This document shows positions 16,589 to 24,879 of a DNA stretch of 64,000 bases, piece by piece. Position 1 is the first letter of the stretch. Every line of letters begins with the position of its first letter. This DNA is from JACCYU01 sp050740315 (GTDB taxonomy: Bacteria; Pseudomonadota; Gammaproteobacteria; JACCYU01): contig JBOIDC010000003.1 of NCBI GenBank assembly GCA_050740315.1, positions 20,933 to 84,932 on the forward strand. Direction: 5' to 3'. The notes under the pieces are model-generated. The model was not told the DNA's origin, searched no databases, and was given only the letters and a program-made list of their open reading frames with translations. The translations under genes were made by a program, and so were the position numbers.

Positions 16589-18002
16589 TCCGAGACGCGG
16601 GCAAGGCGTCTAGCGGCATATCCCGGCCGGCCGCATCGCGATTCGAGATACTACCCGCTGACGGCTTCGCAGTGTCCTCGACCGGCAATGCTGGGCCAGT
16701 GACCGGATCATCGCCAGTCGCAAATGTGCGCCCGGAGGCGAGGACGCCGCGCATTTCGCTTGCGACATTACGCGACCAGTTGGCAAGGGTCGAGCCGAAG
16801 GGTTGCGATTCCAGTGATGCTACCGCAAGCGCGCCCACACCGATCAGGCCCGTCACAAGGATTGAGGCCGCAATTTTTCCGCGTTTCGGTTTAGTTTGCG
16901 ACTTCGCCGCCGATGATTGGGAATCGGGTGATTTCACGTTTTCAAGCTGGGCTGCTGCTTGAGCGTCTCTATCCTGATGATGAGCTCGACTGCCGGCTTC
17001 GGCAGCTGCGTCCGCCTTGGCCCCAATCGATCCGAGTCTGATCGCCCTCTGTGTCGGGTCGCCAGGCACGAGCACTTTTTCCAGCGACGCCGGGGACTTT
17101 GATGGCAACACTTCGGCTTTGGGCGGCGCCTCTCGCGAAGTTGGTCGCTGACGTTCTGTCGTCTGAGGCGCATTCACGCTGGGCGATGCCGGCATCTCGT
17201 CTTCGAACTCTTTAATCACCACCTGCACATCCGCGCCGTACAGTTTATGTTTTTGCTCTGCGGCGCCGTACAACAGCAATCGACTACACGTCTGGTTAAC
17301 AAGCCGCGGCACACCATTGCTGTGCCTGTAGACGAGCTCAATCGCCTCTCCCGCAATCTCGGGATCGCCATTCCAGCCGGCACGTTCCAACCTATGAGCG
17401 ATATATGCGTGTGTCTCTTCGGCTGTCATCGGCTTGAGGCGACTGACCGCCACCAGGCGCTGACGCAATTGTTCCATGGCCGGCGACATCATTTTTGCGT
17501 GCAACTGCTCCTGGCCGAGCAGAAACACCTGCACCAGCGGCTTGCCTTTAAGCTGCATGTTGGTCAACAGGCGCAGTTCCTCCAGCGCATCGGCACTCAG
17601 ATCCTGAGCTTCGTCTACGATGACCAGCACCCGCCGACCAGCGCCGGCTTGTATAACCAGGAAGGCCTCGACATTGCGCAGCATCGTGGCCTTGCCCATG
17701 CCCTCGGCCCGTATCTTGAACTCGAAAGCCAGCATGCGCAGCAGATCAGTCGCCTTTAACTGCGTGCTAACCAGCCGCGCAAACACAGTGCGCGACGAGG
17801 TCAAGCCGGCGAGCAAATCCTCGACCAGAGTGGACTTGCCGGTGCCCGGGCTGCCGGTTACCGCAACCAAGCCTTCTGCGCGCTGCAAACCGTACTGCAG
17901 ATAAGCCCTGGCCTTGGCATACGAGCCGTGCGCGAAACAAAACCGATGGTCAGGGCTCAGTCGGAATGGATCGACGCTCAATTGATAAAAAGCTTCGTAC
18001 AT
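16554..18002 (-). CDS. XrtA/PEP-CTERM system-associated ATPase (ExeA-like AAA, TIGR03015 type)
   Basis: 482 residues with ribosome binding site GGGGAG before the ATG. The N-terminal MYEAFYQLSVDPFRLSPD is the ExeA/GspA-like start; Walker A GSPGTGKST is at 50-58 and Walker B VLVIVDEAQD around 125-134. A low-complexity linker (about 270-375) rich in Pro, Ser, Ala and Lys leads to one membrane helix (377-396) and a periplasmic tail of about 85 residues. In typical XrtA EPS loci this ATPase lies beside the TIGR03016 outer-membrane protein and the DUF3473 deacetylase. Here those two genes overlap directly at 49.9 kb and the ATPase is about 33 kb away. Its 3' end overlaps the convergent decarboxylase gene by 35 bases. 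Confidence 0.9.
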   Translation of the reverse strand: MYEAFYQLSVDPFRLSPDHRFCFAHGSYAKARAYLQYGLQRAEGLVAVTGSPGTGKSTLVEDLLAGLTSSRTVFARLVSTQLKATDLLRMLAFEFKIRAEGMGKATMLRNVEAFLVIQAGAGRRVLVIVDEAQDLSADALEELRLLTNMQLKGKPLVQVFLLGQEQLHAKMMSPAMEQLRQRLVAVSRLKPMTAEETHAYIAHRLERAGWNGDPEIAGEAIELVYRHSNGVPRLVNQTCSRLLLYGAAEQKHKLYGADVQVVIKEFEDEMPASPSVNAPQTTERQRPTSREAPPKAEVLPSKSPASLEKVLVPGDPTQRAIRLGSIGAKADAAAEAGSRAHHQDRDAQAAAQLENVKSPDSQSSAAKSQTKPKRGKIAASILVTGLIGVGALAVASLESQPFGSTLANWSRNVASEMRGVLASGRTFATGDDPVTGPALPVEDTAKPSAGSISNRDAAGRDMPLDALPASRIKRVSPPAVDD

Positions 18003-18322
18003 AGGTCTCCCCGCTCATACAATCCTATCGCTGAGGCACATTATTTCGGTCTTATCTAAATAAGTCTGCGCCGTTATCAAATAATAGGTGCGCAATGGAT
18101 GAAGATTGTTTGATGCTGTACACAAATCGGCGTCAGCGCACACCTATAATTCATTTTGCATCGTTATCCGTATCAGCCGAAGGCACCCATGCGTGGCAAA
18201 ATTAGTATAGCGCTTCCGAACGCTCTGTCATTCAAATTGATCATTGACCAATTCAAGAAATATAGGGGGGCGGCTACAGAGTTAGGGCATCTGAATGCGT
18301 TTCTATATAGTGTCAATCGCGC
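18003..18322. other. Intergenic stretch upstream of the ATPase, leading into an IS scar
   Basis: About 320 AT-richer bases. It must contain the promoter for the minus-strand ATPase gene, but I cannot assign -35/-10 hexamers. A TATAAT is present on the plus strand at 18148-18153 without a recognisable -35 box. A frame starting at 18156 runs through here into the transposase remnant region, but its translation resembles nothing I know and composition is mixed. This is probably the left flank of an old insertion. Confidence 0.35.
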
Positions 18323-18571
18323 GTATACGAGATCAAGCGCTTTCTTGGCACCTCCAAAAATGCCGTGCTCACTCAGCTGTGGATCGCGCTGTGCGTGTAC
18401 TTGCTGCTGGCTTACCTGAAATTCATCAGCACCCTCGGTCATTCACTACAGCAGAGCTTGCGATTGCTGCAATTGAATCTGTTCGAGCGGCGAGCGTTGT
18501 TGCCCCTGCTGCGCGGCGATCCACCAGACACCCTTCGCGCCAGCAACCGCGCACAACTCGCCCTGCTGTGA
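18323..18571 (+). pseudogene. IS4-family transposase C-terminal remnant
   Basis: In the frame ending at the TGA at 18569-18571, the translation runs EIKRFLGTSKNAV, then LTQLWIALCVYLLLAYLKF, then LRLLQLNLFERRALLPLL. This matches the C-terminal end of IS4/IS5-type DDE transposases, where the catalytic Glu helix is followed by KxFLGTSxNAVxxQ and a hydrophobic AYLLLA helix. Only about 80 residues remain. The DDE core and N-terminus are missing, and upstream sequence in this frame gives no more transposase, so it is a dead fragment. It marks one edge of the 18-27 kb accessory segment that splits the XrtA acyl module. Confidence 0.8.
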
Positions 18572-19123
18572 AAAATTGTGAGACAGCAGTGACTTACAAT
18601 GCAATTGTATCGGCACCAAGGCGGAAGGTCGGTCGTGAACTGGGACTAATTGAAATGTGAAATTTCTTCGGGATTGAGCTCAGGGTTATCTGCAGCTGGC
18701 CGATCAAGAAACAAATTGTTGTCCCCAGAATGCGTGCACCGAGGCGACGATGAGAATTTATAGACCCGATGTTGCTACACTCAACCCTGCTGACGTTGCG
18801 CGCACCCCCCCGTGCTCGAAGCCAGTCATTTGCGGCATCCCAAAGCCTTGGGAAAACGAACGTATGCCGGAGATAAGGATCGACGAATACATCCACATCA
18901 ACAGCGAACCCGCTTCCTGGAACGAGTACGATTCTGGTGTGACTGCTATACGTCAGGCGACTATTTGAGAATTTTGCGCTCGATTCTGCCCGTGACAGGT
19001 GCCGTGTGCAATAGCTTTTGTGCAGCCGGTCGGCGGGGCCTTGTCCGCTCTGTGACCGCACTGGCAGACTTGCTCACCAATGTTGATACAGTATTGAGCG
19101 ACTTTGTTCGAGGCAGATTATCC
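18572..19123. other. Non-coding or decayed sequence after the IS scar
   Basis: 552 bases with no gene I can support on the plus strand. On the minus strand, about 18785-18950 translates to LVPGSGFAVDVDVF, followed by FVFPRLWDAANDWLRARGG. This resembles the start of a family-4 glycosyltransferase donor-binding domain (PGSGVDxxxF ... FxxRLLxDKG) with small insertions and without the usual continuation, so it may be a decayed glycosyltransferase. The similarity is weak. The last 15 bases supply a GAGG ribosome binding site for the gene at 19124. Confidence 0.3.
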
Positions 19124-20173
19124 ATGAGCACTATCCCATTGACTCACCCGTCGCCAACACAGGCGTTACACTTCGGGAGTCAAGATGCCAGCTTTAATTT
19201 TACAGCCACAGCTTACAGCGACTTGCGAGGAAGCATCAGCAACTTATTCCCCGGTCAGCCAAATCTTGGCTTCACGTCACTTCAAGCAAAAGGCATATTG
19301 CGTGGCCAGGAGATTTGGATATTTACGCGGCCAACTGCAGACAGACGTGAGGTTGTGGCATTCGGGGTGCTAACGCGAGGGCTGTTCAACGCGAGCCTGG
19401 ATGTGTGTGTCATGCCTTGCGTTACTGAGCAGGATGCATTCTGGGGGACTTTGCAGCACTTCATATCACGGATGAGTGTTACGAGCCTACTCGTAGAATC
19501 CATCGGCTTACCTCGAAACAAAGCTGCCATTCCAAAGCTGCCTGGGGAATGTCAGAGGTACGCCAATGTTAAGCTTTACGTTGTCAATCTAGAATCTGAT
19601 TCTTGGGCTCAAGGCGTATCGTCGAATCACCGTAGAAACATCAATAAAGCCCGCAAACATGGAGTTAAAATCGTAACATCAACAGGGTCAGCAGCGATCG
19701 AAGCGCACCTAGCCTTGATCGGCGCATCTTTAGTGAGACGTGCCAACCGAGGTGAACCGACGAACCTCGCGAGCGACGCGGAGGAGGTGAAAGAAATCTT
19801 GAGCAACGACGCTGCCCAGCTATACCAAGCAACTATAGACGGTGAAGTTGTCTCGTCAAAGATCGTATTCACAGTAGGCGATTACGCTTTCTACGATAGC
19901 GGAGGCACCTCCGAAAAGGGAATGCGTGTTGGTGCCTCGCATTTCCTCATGTTCTCGCTTATGTGGACACTCCACGGCCAAGGCATAAAAAGTTTAAATT
20001 TGGACGTTGCCAGCAAGGCGGCCGGGGGCCTCGCACGCTACAAAGCCGAATTCGGCGCCCAGCTCTGGGAAGTCGACCGAGTCGAATGCCAGTTGAAAAG
20101 TTTACCTAAGCGTATCTTTAACACACTCAGAGCTATCCGCGAACGAATTCATCCTACGTCACCCGCTTTCTAG
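19124..20173 (+). CDS. FemAB/GNAT-like acyltransferase of the polysaccharide locus
   Basis: 349 residues from ATG 19124, chosen because GAGG lies about 10 bases upstream and the earlier in-frame sequence is not protein-like. The C-terminal half resembles the FemAB/BcsL GNAT group: SSNHRRNINKARKHGVKI corresponds to the basic H/K-R-N-I-x-K-A segment, followed by LYQATIDGEVVSSKIVF, YDSGGTSEKGMRVGASHFLMF, and LDVASKAAGGLARYKAEFGA at the acceptor-site end. Such proteins transfer aminoacyl or acyl groups, and several co-occur with EPS loci. Donor and acceptor are unknown. It lies in the AT-richer accessory segment and is convergent with the asparagine-synthetase-like gene 39 bases downstream. Confidence 0.75.
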   Translation: MSTIPLTHPSPTQALHFGSQDASFNFTATAYSDLRGSISNLFPGQPNLGFTSLQAKGILRGQEIWIFTRPTADRREVVAFGVLTRGLFNASLDVCVMPCVTEQDAFWGTLQHFISRMSVTSLLVESIGLPRNKAAIPKLPGECQRYANVKLYVVNLESDSWAQGVSSNHRRNINKARKHGVKIVTSTGSAAIEAHLALIGASLVRRANRGEPTNLASDAEEVKEILSNDAAQLYQATIDGEVVSSKIVFTVGDYAFYDSGGTSEKGMRVGASHFLMFSLMWTLHGQGIKSLNLDVASKAAGGLARYKAEFGAQLWEVDRVECQLKSLPKRIFNTLRAIRERIHPTSPAF

Positions 20174-20212
20174 ATGACAATCAGTTGATGAAGCTACGTA
20201 GGAATAGGGTAG

Positions 20213-21952
20213 TTAGCTAACGTCGGGGCGGACGCGGGAAAACAGAAACTCAAAGGTGCAAATCCTATTTAACTGCTCTGAATCATTTATTGCTTCGATC
20301 CTGAAAAACTCTCGCATGTATTCGTAATCAGGACCTAAAACGGCGTCACGATACGGTTGTGACAACAGGCAGGAATGATTCATCAAGCGTCGCCGGGCGC
20401 CCATGCGATAAATCAACGGCCGCGACCATGTCGGCCTGAAATGCGTTTTCAGGTCTTTTATTTTTCGCTTCAAGGGCGGGTCCTGCGCGAAGTCGTGGCC
20501 ATACGCGGACGGGTAAGCGGCCAGTGTTGAATCCACCGCTTGAATCATGCGGGTCTCGAATAATCCGAAGTTCTTATATCTCAGGGGTATTTTTACGGCA
20601 TCGCGCACGATTCGATAGTCAATGAAAGGCGTTAGCGCATATCCAAGCCGATTGTTGACCGAGTTGTTTCGGCCCATCCAGTACCGGCACCTGAAGAGCG
20701 GATACAAGAGTTCGATTTCACCGCGATGTAATGTGTCCCGATCAATGCGGAGCACACGCTTGATAACGGCGCCGAGTCGCGCATAGTAATCCGCGAGAGA
20801 AAATCGCCGTGTGCAGATCCCAGGATCGAATTGACTGTAAAAGCTCCACAACAACTCTCTGATCTTGAAGCTTGTATTACGCAGATAGAAAAAATTTCTG
20901 AAAATCTCGCCGCCCCCGCCGTTGAGCATGAGTTCACCGTTGCGGCACCGGTCACGGCGAGTATTCAAATCGGCCACGCCGCAGAATATGCCATCATTCG
21001 GATAGCCGTCGAAGGCATAAAAGTTTTCTTCCACAACTTGGCCGAATTCATCTACCGGTATGCGCGAGAACCGGCTTTTATCGATGTGCTGTAAACCGAG
21101 TCCCTCGCCCGCGTCTATCTGACGCGCGATTTGAACATCCGCATCCTCGGCGCGCCCATAGACGTGTATCTTTGGCTTTGCGCCCGCCTCTTTAAGCAAA
21201 GCTAGAGTCAGCCGTGAATCGTAGCCGCCAGAAAGTGCGGAATCGATGCGGTCTCCAAAACCAGATACGATCTGTCGATAAAAGTATCGGAGGTTGGCCA
21301 GATTCCTTTCCAGGTGTGTCTCGATCGGTTCGTCGCTGATCATGTCTTCCGTTAGCCTGCCTGGCATCGGACTTCTCTCGATTCTCGCGCCCAACTCATA
21401 AATGTAATCGCAATCTACCTGCTTGATTTGTTCTATAACCGTATCGTCTCCGTAAGTGGCGCCCTGAAACACGTATTCGTACACGGCTTGGCCATTGATC
21501 CGTACACACTTTGCGCCGGCCAGTATCGCCAGAAACGAACTGGACCAGAAGAAGCCATCGGTATCACGATAAACCTTGTAGATGCCTAAGCGATCGATGA
21601 AGAGAAACGTGCGACCGGACTTACGGATAACGATGCAAAACGCGCCGTAGAGGTTCTCGATGTGGGGAGCGAGCGGATCGAAATGCCGGTAAAAGAGCTC
21701 AAGTGCGCGATTTCCAAACTCGCCTCGATAAAGCAGGGTGCCGGTGCAACAGCAGAAATCGCCATTCCGCGCCTCGTATACGTTTCCACTGGGAGCGATC
21801 AGCTTGGGATAGACGTAAAGGTCGTAAGCCGTCGTGCTTAGCAACCTGGGCTGTGAGAATCCTTGCCTGGTCAGCTGTGCGCTGAGACGCTCAGCGGCTA
21901 GCTTTATATCCGGGATGCGCGGATCTTTACGAATCAGAAAAAAAGCACCCAT
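20213..21952 (-). CDS. Asparagine-synthetase-like protein without the N-terminal glutaminase cysteine
   Basis: 579 residues. The N-terminal half has the class II glutamine amidotransferase fold pattern (GTLLYRGEFGN, LYGAFCIVIRKSG, FIDRLGIYKVYR) but starts MGAFF instead of MCG, so the catalytic Cys2 is missing. The synthetase half keeps the ATP P-loop as SALSGGYDSRLTLAL (about 240-254) and LNGGGGEIFRNFF. It may form an amide or another acyl-adenylate product with free ammonia or a different amine, as seen in beta-lactam-synthetase relatives; this is inference. Low-GC composition resembles its neighbours in the 18-27 kb segment. No clear Shine-Dalgarno precedes ATG 21952. Homologues I recall sit in polysaccharide loci, so an EPS-modifying role is likely. 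Confidence 0.82.
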   Translation of the reverse strand: MGAFFLIRKDPRIPDIKLAAERLSAQLTRQGFSQPRLLSTTAYDLYVYPKLIAPSGNVYEARNGDFCCCTGTLLYRGEFGNRALELFYRHFDPLAPHIENLYGAFCIVIRKSGRTFLFIDRLGIYKVYRDTDGFFWSSSFLAILAGAKCVRINGQAVYEYVFQGATYGDDTVIEQIKQVDCDYIYELGARIERSPMPGRLTEDMISDEPIETHLERNLANLRYFYRQIVSGFGDRIDSALSGGYDSRLTLALLKEAGAKPKIHVYGRAEDADVQIARQIDAGEGLGLQHIDKSRFSRIPVDEFGQVVEENFYAFDGYPNDGIFCGVADLNTRRDRCRNGELMLNGGGGEIFRNFFYLRNTSFKIRELLWSFYSQFDPGICTRRFSLADYYARLGAVIKRVLRIDRDTLHRGEIELLYPLFRCRYWMGRNNSVNNRLGYALTPFIDYRIVRDAVKIPLRYKNFGLFETRMIQAVDSTLAAYPSAYGHDFAQDPPLKRKIKDLKTHFRPTWSRPLIYRMGARRRLMNHSCLLSQPYRDAVLGPDYEYMREFFRIEAINDSEQLNRICTFEFLFSRVRPDVS

Positions 21953-22061
21953 CGCATTATTAGCGCCTAAACTTTGTCCTGATGCGATGCGACCAGGGCA
22001 TGACTAGCGGGAGCCACTATTGCGAGTGGCTGCTCTGCGCATCGCGACCGACAATGACGGC

Positions 22062-23237
22062 TCACATCTTGCTGCAACCGGGGACGCTGGACACGCGTTG
22101 ACTTCTGGCATGGCTGGAATCAATGCTTTCGTCAACGCGCGCATCCGTGGCGAGCACGAGTTGATCCAGATAGACCGCCGAATCCTCGCAGTTACCCCAT
22201 GGAACATCTCCTCCCTTGTGGACATTCAGCCAGGCGGTACGAACGTGCAGGTTATCGTGCCCCTCGAGCCGGAACACCATGTTGGTTTTGTCGTACGCCA
22301 GCTTGCCATCCACCCAGCCGCGGGCAATGCCGTCGGCCTGCCCCGGCGTATTCATCTTGATCTGCATTTCGATCCGATACCAACGATCTAGCCCAAGGTT
22401 GCCGACATGATCGATACCGCAGAGCGTGTTCGACGGTTCTGACTCGCAGGAACCGCCACCATACGACTGCCCCCATGGTTCGTTATCCCAAAAACCACCG
22501 TCGCCCCAGATATCAACCTGCCGCGCGTGATAGAGGTAGTAACCAAAGCGAGTTACGGCGCCGCTGGAACATATATTGTATGGCCTTGATTCTCCGGCGG
22601 AACAATGACGGAACTGAGCGCGCCCTGACCAGCAATTTATGCCGTCTGCTGTCGCACCGCCGTTGCCACACTGTTCCTCTCTCGTGGCGGAGTCGTCTAC
22701 CCGCACATCGGCAAGCCCTGGAAATTTCCCTCCTCCCCCGCTGCGCTCGCCGGTATCTTGATGACACAAATCAACATTCCAGTTGCTACCGAGCTTCAAG
22801 TAATAGCGCATGAAGAGCTGCTGCGGCTCGATGCCAGCATTCTTCAGAGGCCAATGAAGCGCGAGAGCACCGGAATCTCCTTTAAGCATGTTCACCTTGA
22901 GACAACTGCCGGACACGCATCCCTCGGAGACTATCTCGGTTCTTGAGACCGAGTCTGCATCAGCCGGTATCGGGTCGATCTGACGCACATTCCGCAGGTA
23001 TCCGTGCCCACCGTCTTTTGACTCGCGCCACCAGGCTGCGCTCTCCCAAGGTTCACAGAACACAATGTCATTGCGTTCGGCAGATACGCGCTCGGAAGTA
23101 CAGTCGCCGGGAGGAAGATAAGTGTCAGAAGGAGTGGGCTCAGATCTAGTACCGCTCGAGATTGAGGCCAACAGCGCGACGCAACTCATCACCTTACCAA
23201 TGCTCTTTCCAATTGGTGATGCTCGACGCCTGACCAT
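22062..23237 (-). CDS. Secreted polysaccharide lyase-like protein (PL14-type jelly roll)
   Basis: 391 residues from the ATG at 23237, preceded by GGGGA at 6 bases; an ATG five codons earlier lacks a ribosome binding site. A basic N-terminus plus hydrophobic MSCVALLASISS forms a signal peptide. The mature protein has WW-rich beta segments and a GGGGKFPGLADVRV stretch, then a Cys/Gly-rich loop and INCWSGRAQFR. These match the GKxPGL ... WSxR pattern of alginate-lyase-like PL14 proteins. At least ten cysteines suggest disulfides in the periplasm or outside. It may cut or bind the EPS. Catalytic residues cannot be fixed from sequence alone, so enzyme activity is uncertain. It is next to other secreted proteins in the accessory segment. 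Confidence 0.7.
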   Translation of the reverse strand: MVRRRASPIGKSIGKVMSCVALLASISSGTRSEPTPSDTYLPPGDCTSERVSAERNDIVFCEPWESAAWWRESKDGGHGYLRNVRQIDPIPADADSVSRTEIVSEGCVSGSCLKVNMLKGDSGALALHWPLKNAGIEPQQLFMRYYLKLGSNWNVDLCHQDTGERSGGGGKFPGLADVRVDDSATREEQCGNGGATADGINCWSGRAQFRHCSAGESRPYNICSSGAVTRFGYYLYHARQVDIWGDGGFWDNEPWGQSYGGGSCESEPSNTLCGIDHVGNLGLDRWYRIEMQIKMNTPGQADGIARGWVDGKLAYDKTNMVFRLEGHDNLHVRTAWLNVHKGGDVPWGNCEDSAVYLDQLVLATDARVDESIDSSHARSQRVSSVPGCSKM

Positions 23238-23600
23238 GAGTATTCCCCACATTGCTGCATTTTTTTAGGCACCCCGTTTGCTGACAGCGCGGCATCGGAG
23301 CATTTTTCTAGTATAGCAGCTTCACCATCAAGGATTTAGAGCTACCCGCAGAGCGCGGCGGACTCCGCCGACTTCGCAGGGAAAAACTATCCGCTGCGCC
23401 TGCCTATTTACCGATCTTGCTGTGACGTATTTCGAAGTTCTCCATTCATCGTCGCTGATACAATCTTAGAATATCTGCTATCACGGCCTATTGGCAACGA
23501 GTGTTCAATCGAGACCGGGAAAATCAACATTGTTGGAATTGATGAAGTCTGCATCTCAAGATTGAGCCTGTTCGGGGCGGCATAGACGTAAAGAGATACT
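23238..23600. other. Divergent intergenic region with a short hairpin
   Basis: 363 bases between divergently transcribed secreted-protein genes. No coding frame is supported. A perfect inverted repeat with 6-base arms and a 3-base loop (CGGCGG-ACT-CCGCCG) lies at 23356-23370. It is not followed by a T run, so it is not a classic terminator. Promoters for both genes are expected here but I cannot assign hexamers. Confidence 0.35.
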
Positions 23601-24776
23601 ATGAGTTTCATCACGAAAAGTTTCATTGTAGCGATATTGGCGTCGCTTTCCGCTGTACTTGAGGGTGCTACACCAAATCCGCCTTTATCAGGCCTTCCGG
23701 ACAACACGGTTTTTGAGATCGGCCCTTACACTTGTACGCCACCTCAAGGTGAACCCCTCCAAGAATGCAGAAAGATCAGCGACTTCAGCGGCCTCGTTTA
23801 CGACGCTAAAAGGCATCGAATGTTGATGTTCGGAGGCGGACATGCGACCACATTCACCGATACTATCGCCGTCTTCGATCCGGCTACGTTGACATGGACG
23901 CAGTTGTATGCGCCAACACCTTGCTCATACTTAGTTCAAAGCAACTACGACTCTAACCGCGCCGCATGGCTGAATGGGCCCTTAGGCCCATACCCACGCC
24001 CGATCTCGCGTCATACTTACGACGAATTGGTTGTCGTCGGAGACGAGTTGATAATGCTCGCTTCGGGCAGTGGGCGTGGTAGCTGTGCTTTCAACAAGAC
24101 CGATGGCGATCCCCTCACGGATGGAGGTCGGATCGCGCACTATGACTTAATCAACAACAGGTGGTCCTTCAGTTCTACAGCGCAAGGAGATACCGAGCCT
24201 GTTTCGTTCCCGGGCACCGATTACGACCCGGTGTCAGAAAGGATAATTATGGTTGGGAGGTACGGGATCTGGATTTATGACCCGGCGTCGCGTACTAAGA
24301 GCCTGGCCGTCGACGCCGGGCTCGATGAGATGGGCATTGAGGGCAGTCTCGTCTATTACCCCCCGAACCAGAAGCTCTATTTTTTTGCGGACAAGTATAC
24401 GGGCATCGTAAAGGTCTGGGAGATTACCCTTGATCGAAAGAATTTCGAAAACAGCACAATGATAAAACTGACGACTTCGGGAAAGCCCTCATCAAACAGG
24501 CGCGGCTATGCTTATGACTCGGTGAATCAGATTATTGGCGGAGGAATAGCGGATAACAAGTTTTACGCATTCGATCCTCTAAAACGTATGTGGTCCTCGC
24601 AAACCATGGAGGGAGGAGCACCAGGCAACGCTTCACATCACGCTGTAAGTTACGACCCAGTGAACAATGTCTTTCTTTTCATCAACGAGTTCTCAAGCTT
24701 TGATCGCCGCACCTGGGCCTACAAATACAAGAATGATAGCGCATCCTTGCATAATACCAGCGTATCGGAAAATTAA
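23601..24776 (+). CDS. Secreted kelch/galactose-oxidase-like beta-propeller protein
   Basis: 391 residues. The N-terminus (MSFITKSFIVAILASLSAVLEG) is a signal peptide. The remainder has repeating blades with the kelch pattern: SGLVYDAKRHRMLMFGGGH ... VFDPATLTWTQL, DYDPVSERIIMVG ... IYDPASRTKSL, AYDSVNQIIGGG ... AFDPLKRMWSSQ, and SYDPVNNVFLFI. I count about five to six blades, so a beta-propeller is expected outside the cytoplasm. No catalytic Cys-Tyr pair of galactose oxidase can be assigned, so binding rather than oxidation is possible. Codons are AT-richer than in the flanking core genes. It is divergent from the PL14-like gene and convergent with the heparinase-like gene, suggesting one accessory set acting on the polymer outside the cell. 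Confidence 0.75.
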   Translation: MSFITKSFIVAILASLSAVLEGATPNPPLSGLPDNTVFEIGPYTCTPPQGEPLQECRKISDFSGLVYDAKRHRMLMFGGGHATTFTDTIAVFDPATLTWTQLYAPTPCSYLVQSNYDSNRAAWLNGPLGPYPRPISRHTYDELVVVGDELIMLASGSGRGSCAFNKTDGDPLTDGGRIAHYDLINNRWSFSSTAQGDTEPVSFPGTDYDPVSERIIMVGRYGIWIYDPASRTKSLAVDAGLDEMGIEGSLVYYPPNQKLYFFADKYTGIVKVWEITLDRKNFENSTMIKLTTSGKPSSNRRGYAYDSVNQIIGGGIADNKFYAFDPLKRMWSSQTMEGGAPGNASHHAVSYDPVNNVFLFINEFSSFDRRTWAYKYKNDSASLHNTSVSEN

Positions 24777-24879
24777 TCCGTTGTTGATAACCTTGTGCCA
24801 GCACATAATAACCACCGCGGATGATAATCCATATTGCGGCTTTTAAATGTAGCGGCTGCAATAGCTAGAAGCCATATCT

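Noticed and set aside
18148..18153. TATAAT on the plus strand, possible promoter -10
   Set aside because: No -35-like hexamer at a usable distance and no intact gene downstream.
18156..18419. 87-codon plus-strand frame overlapping the IS remnant
   Set aside because: Out of frame with the transposase remnant, no ribosome binding site and Cys-rich nonsense-like C-terminus.
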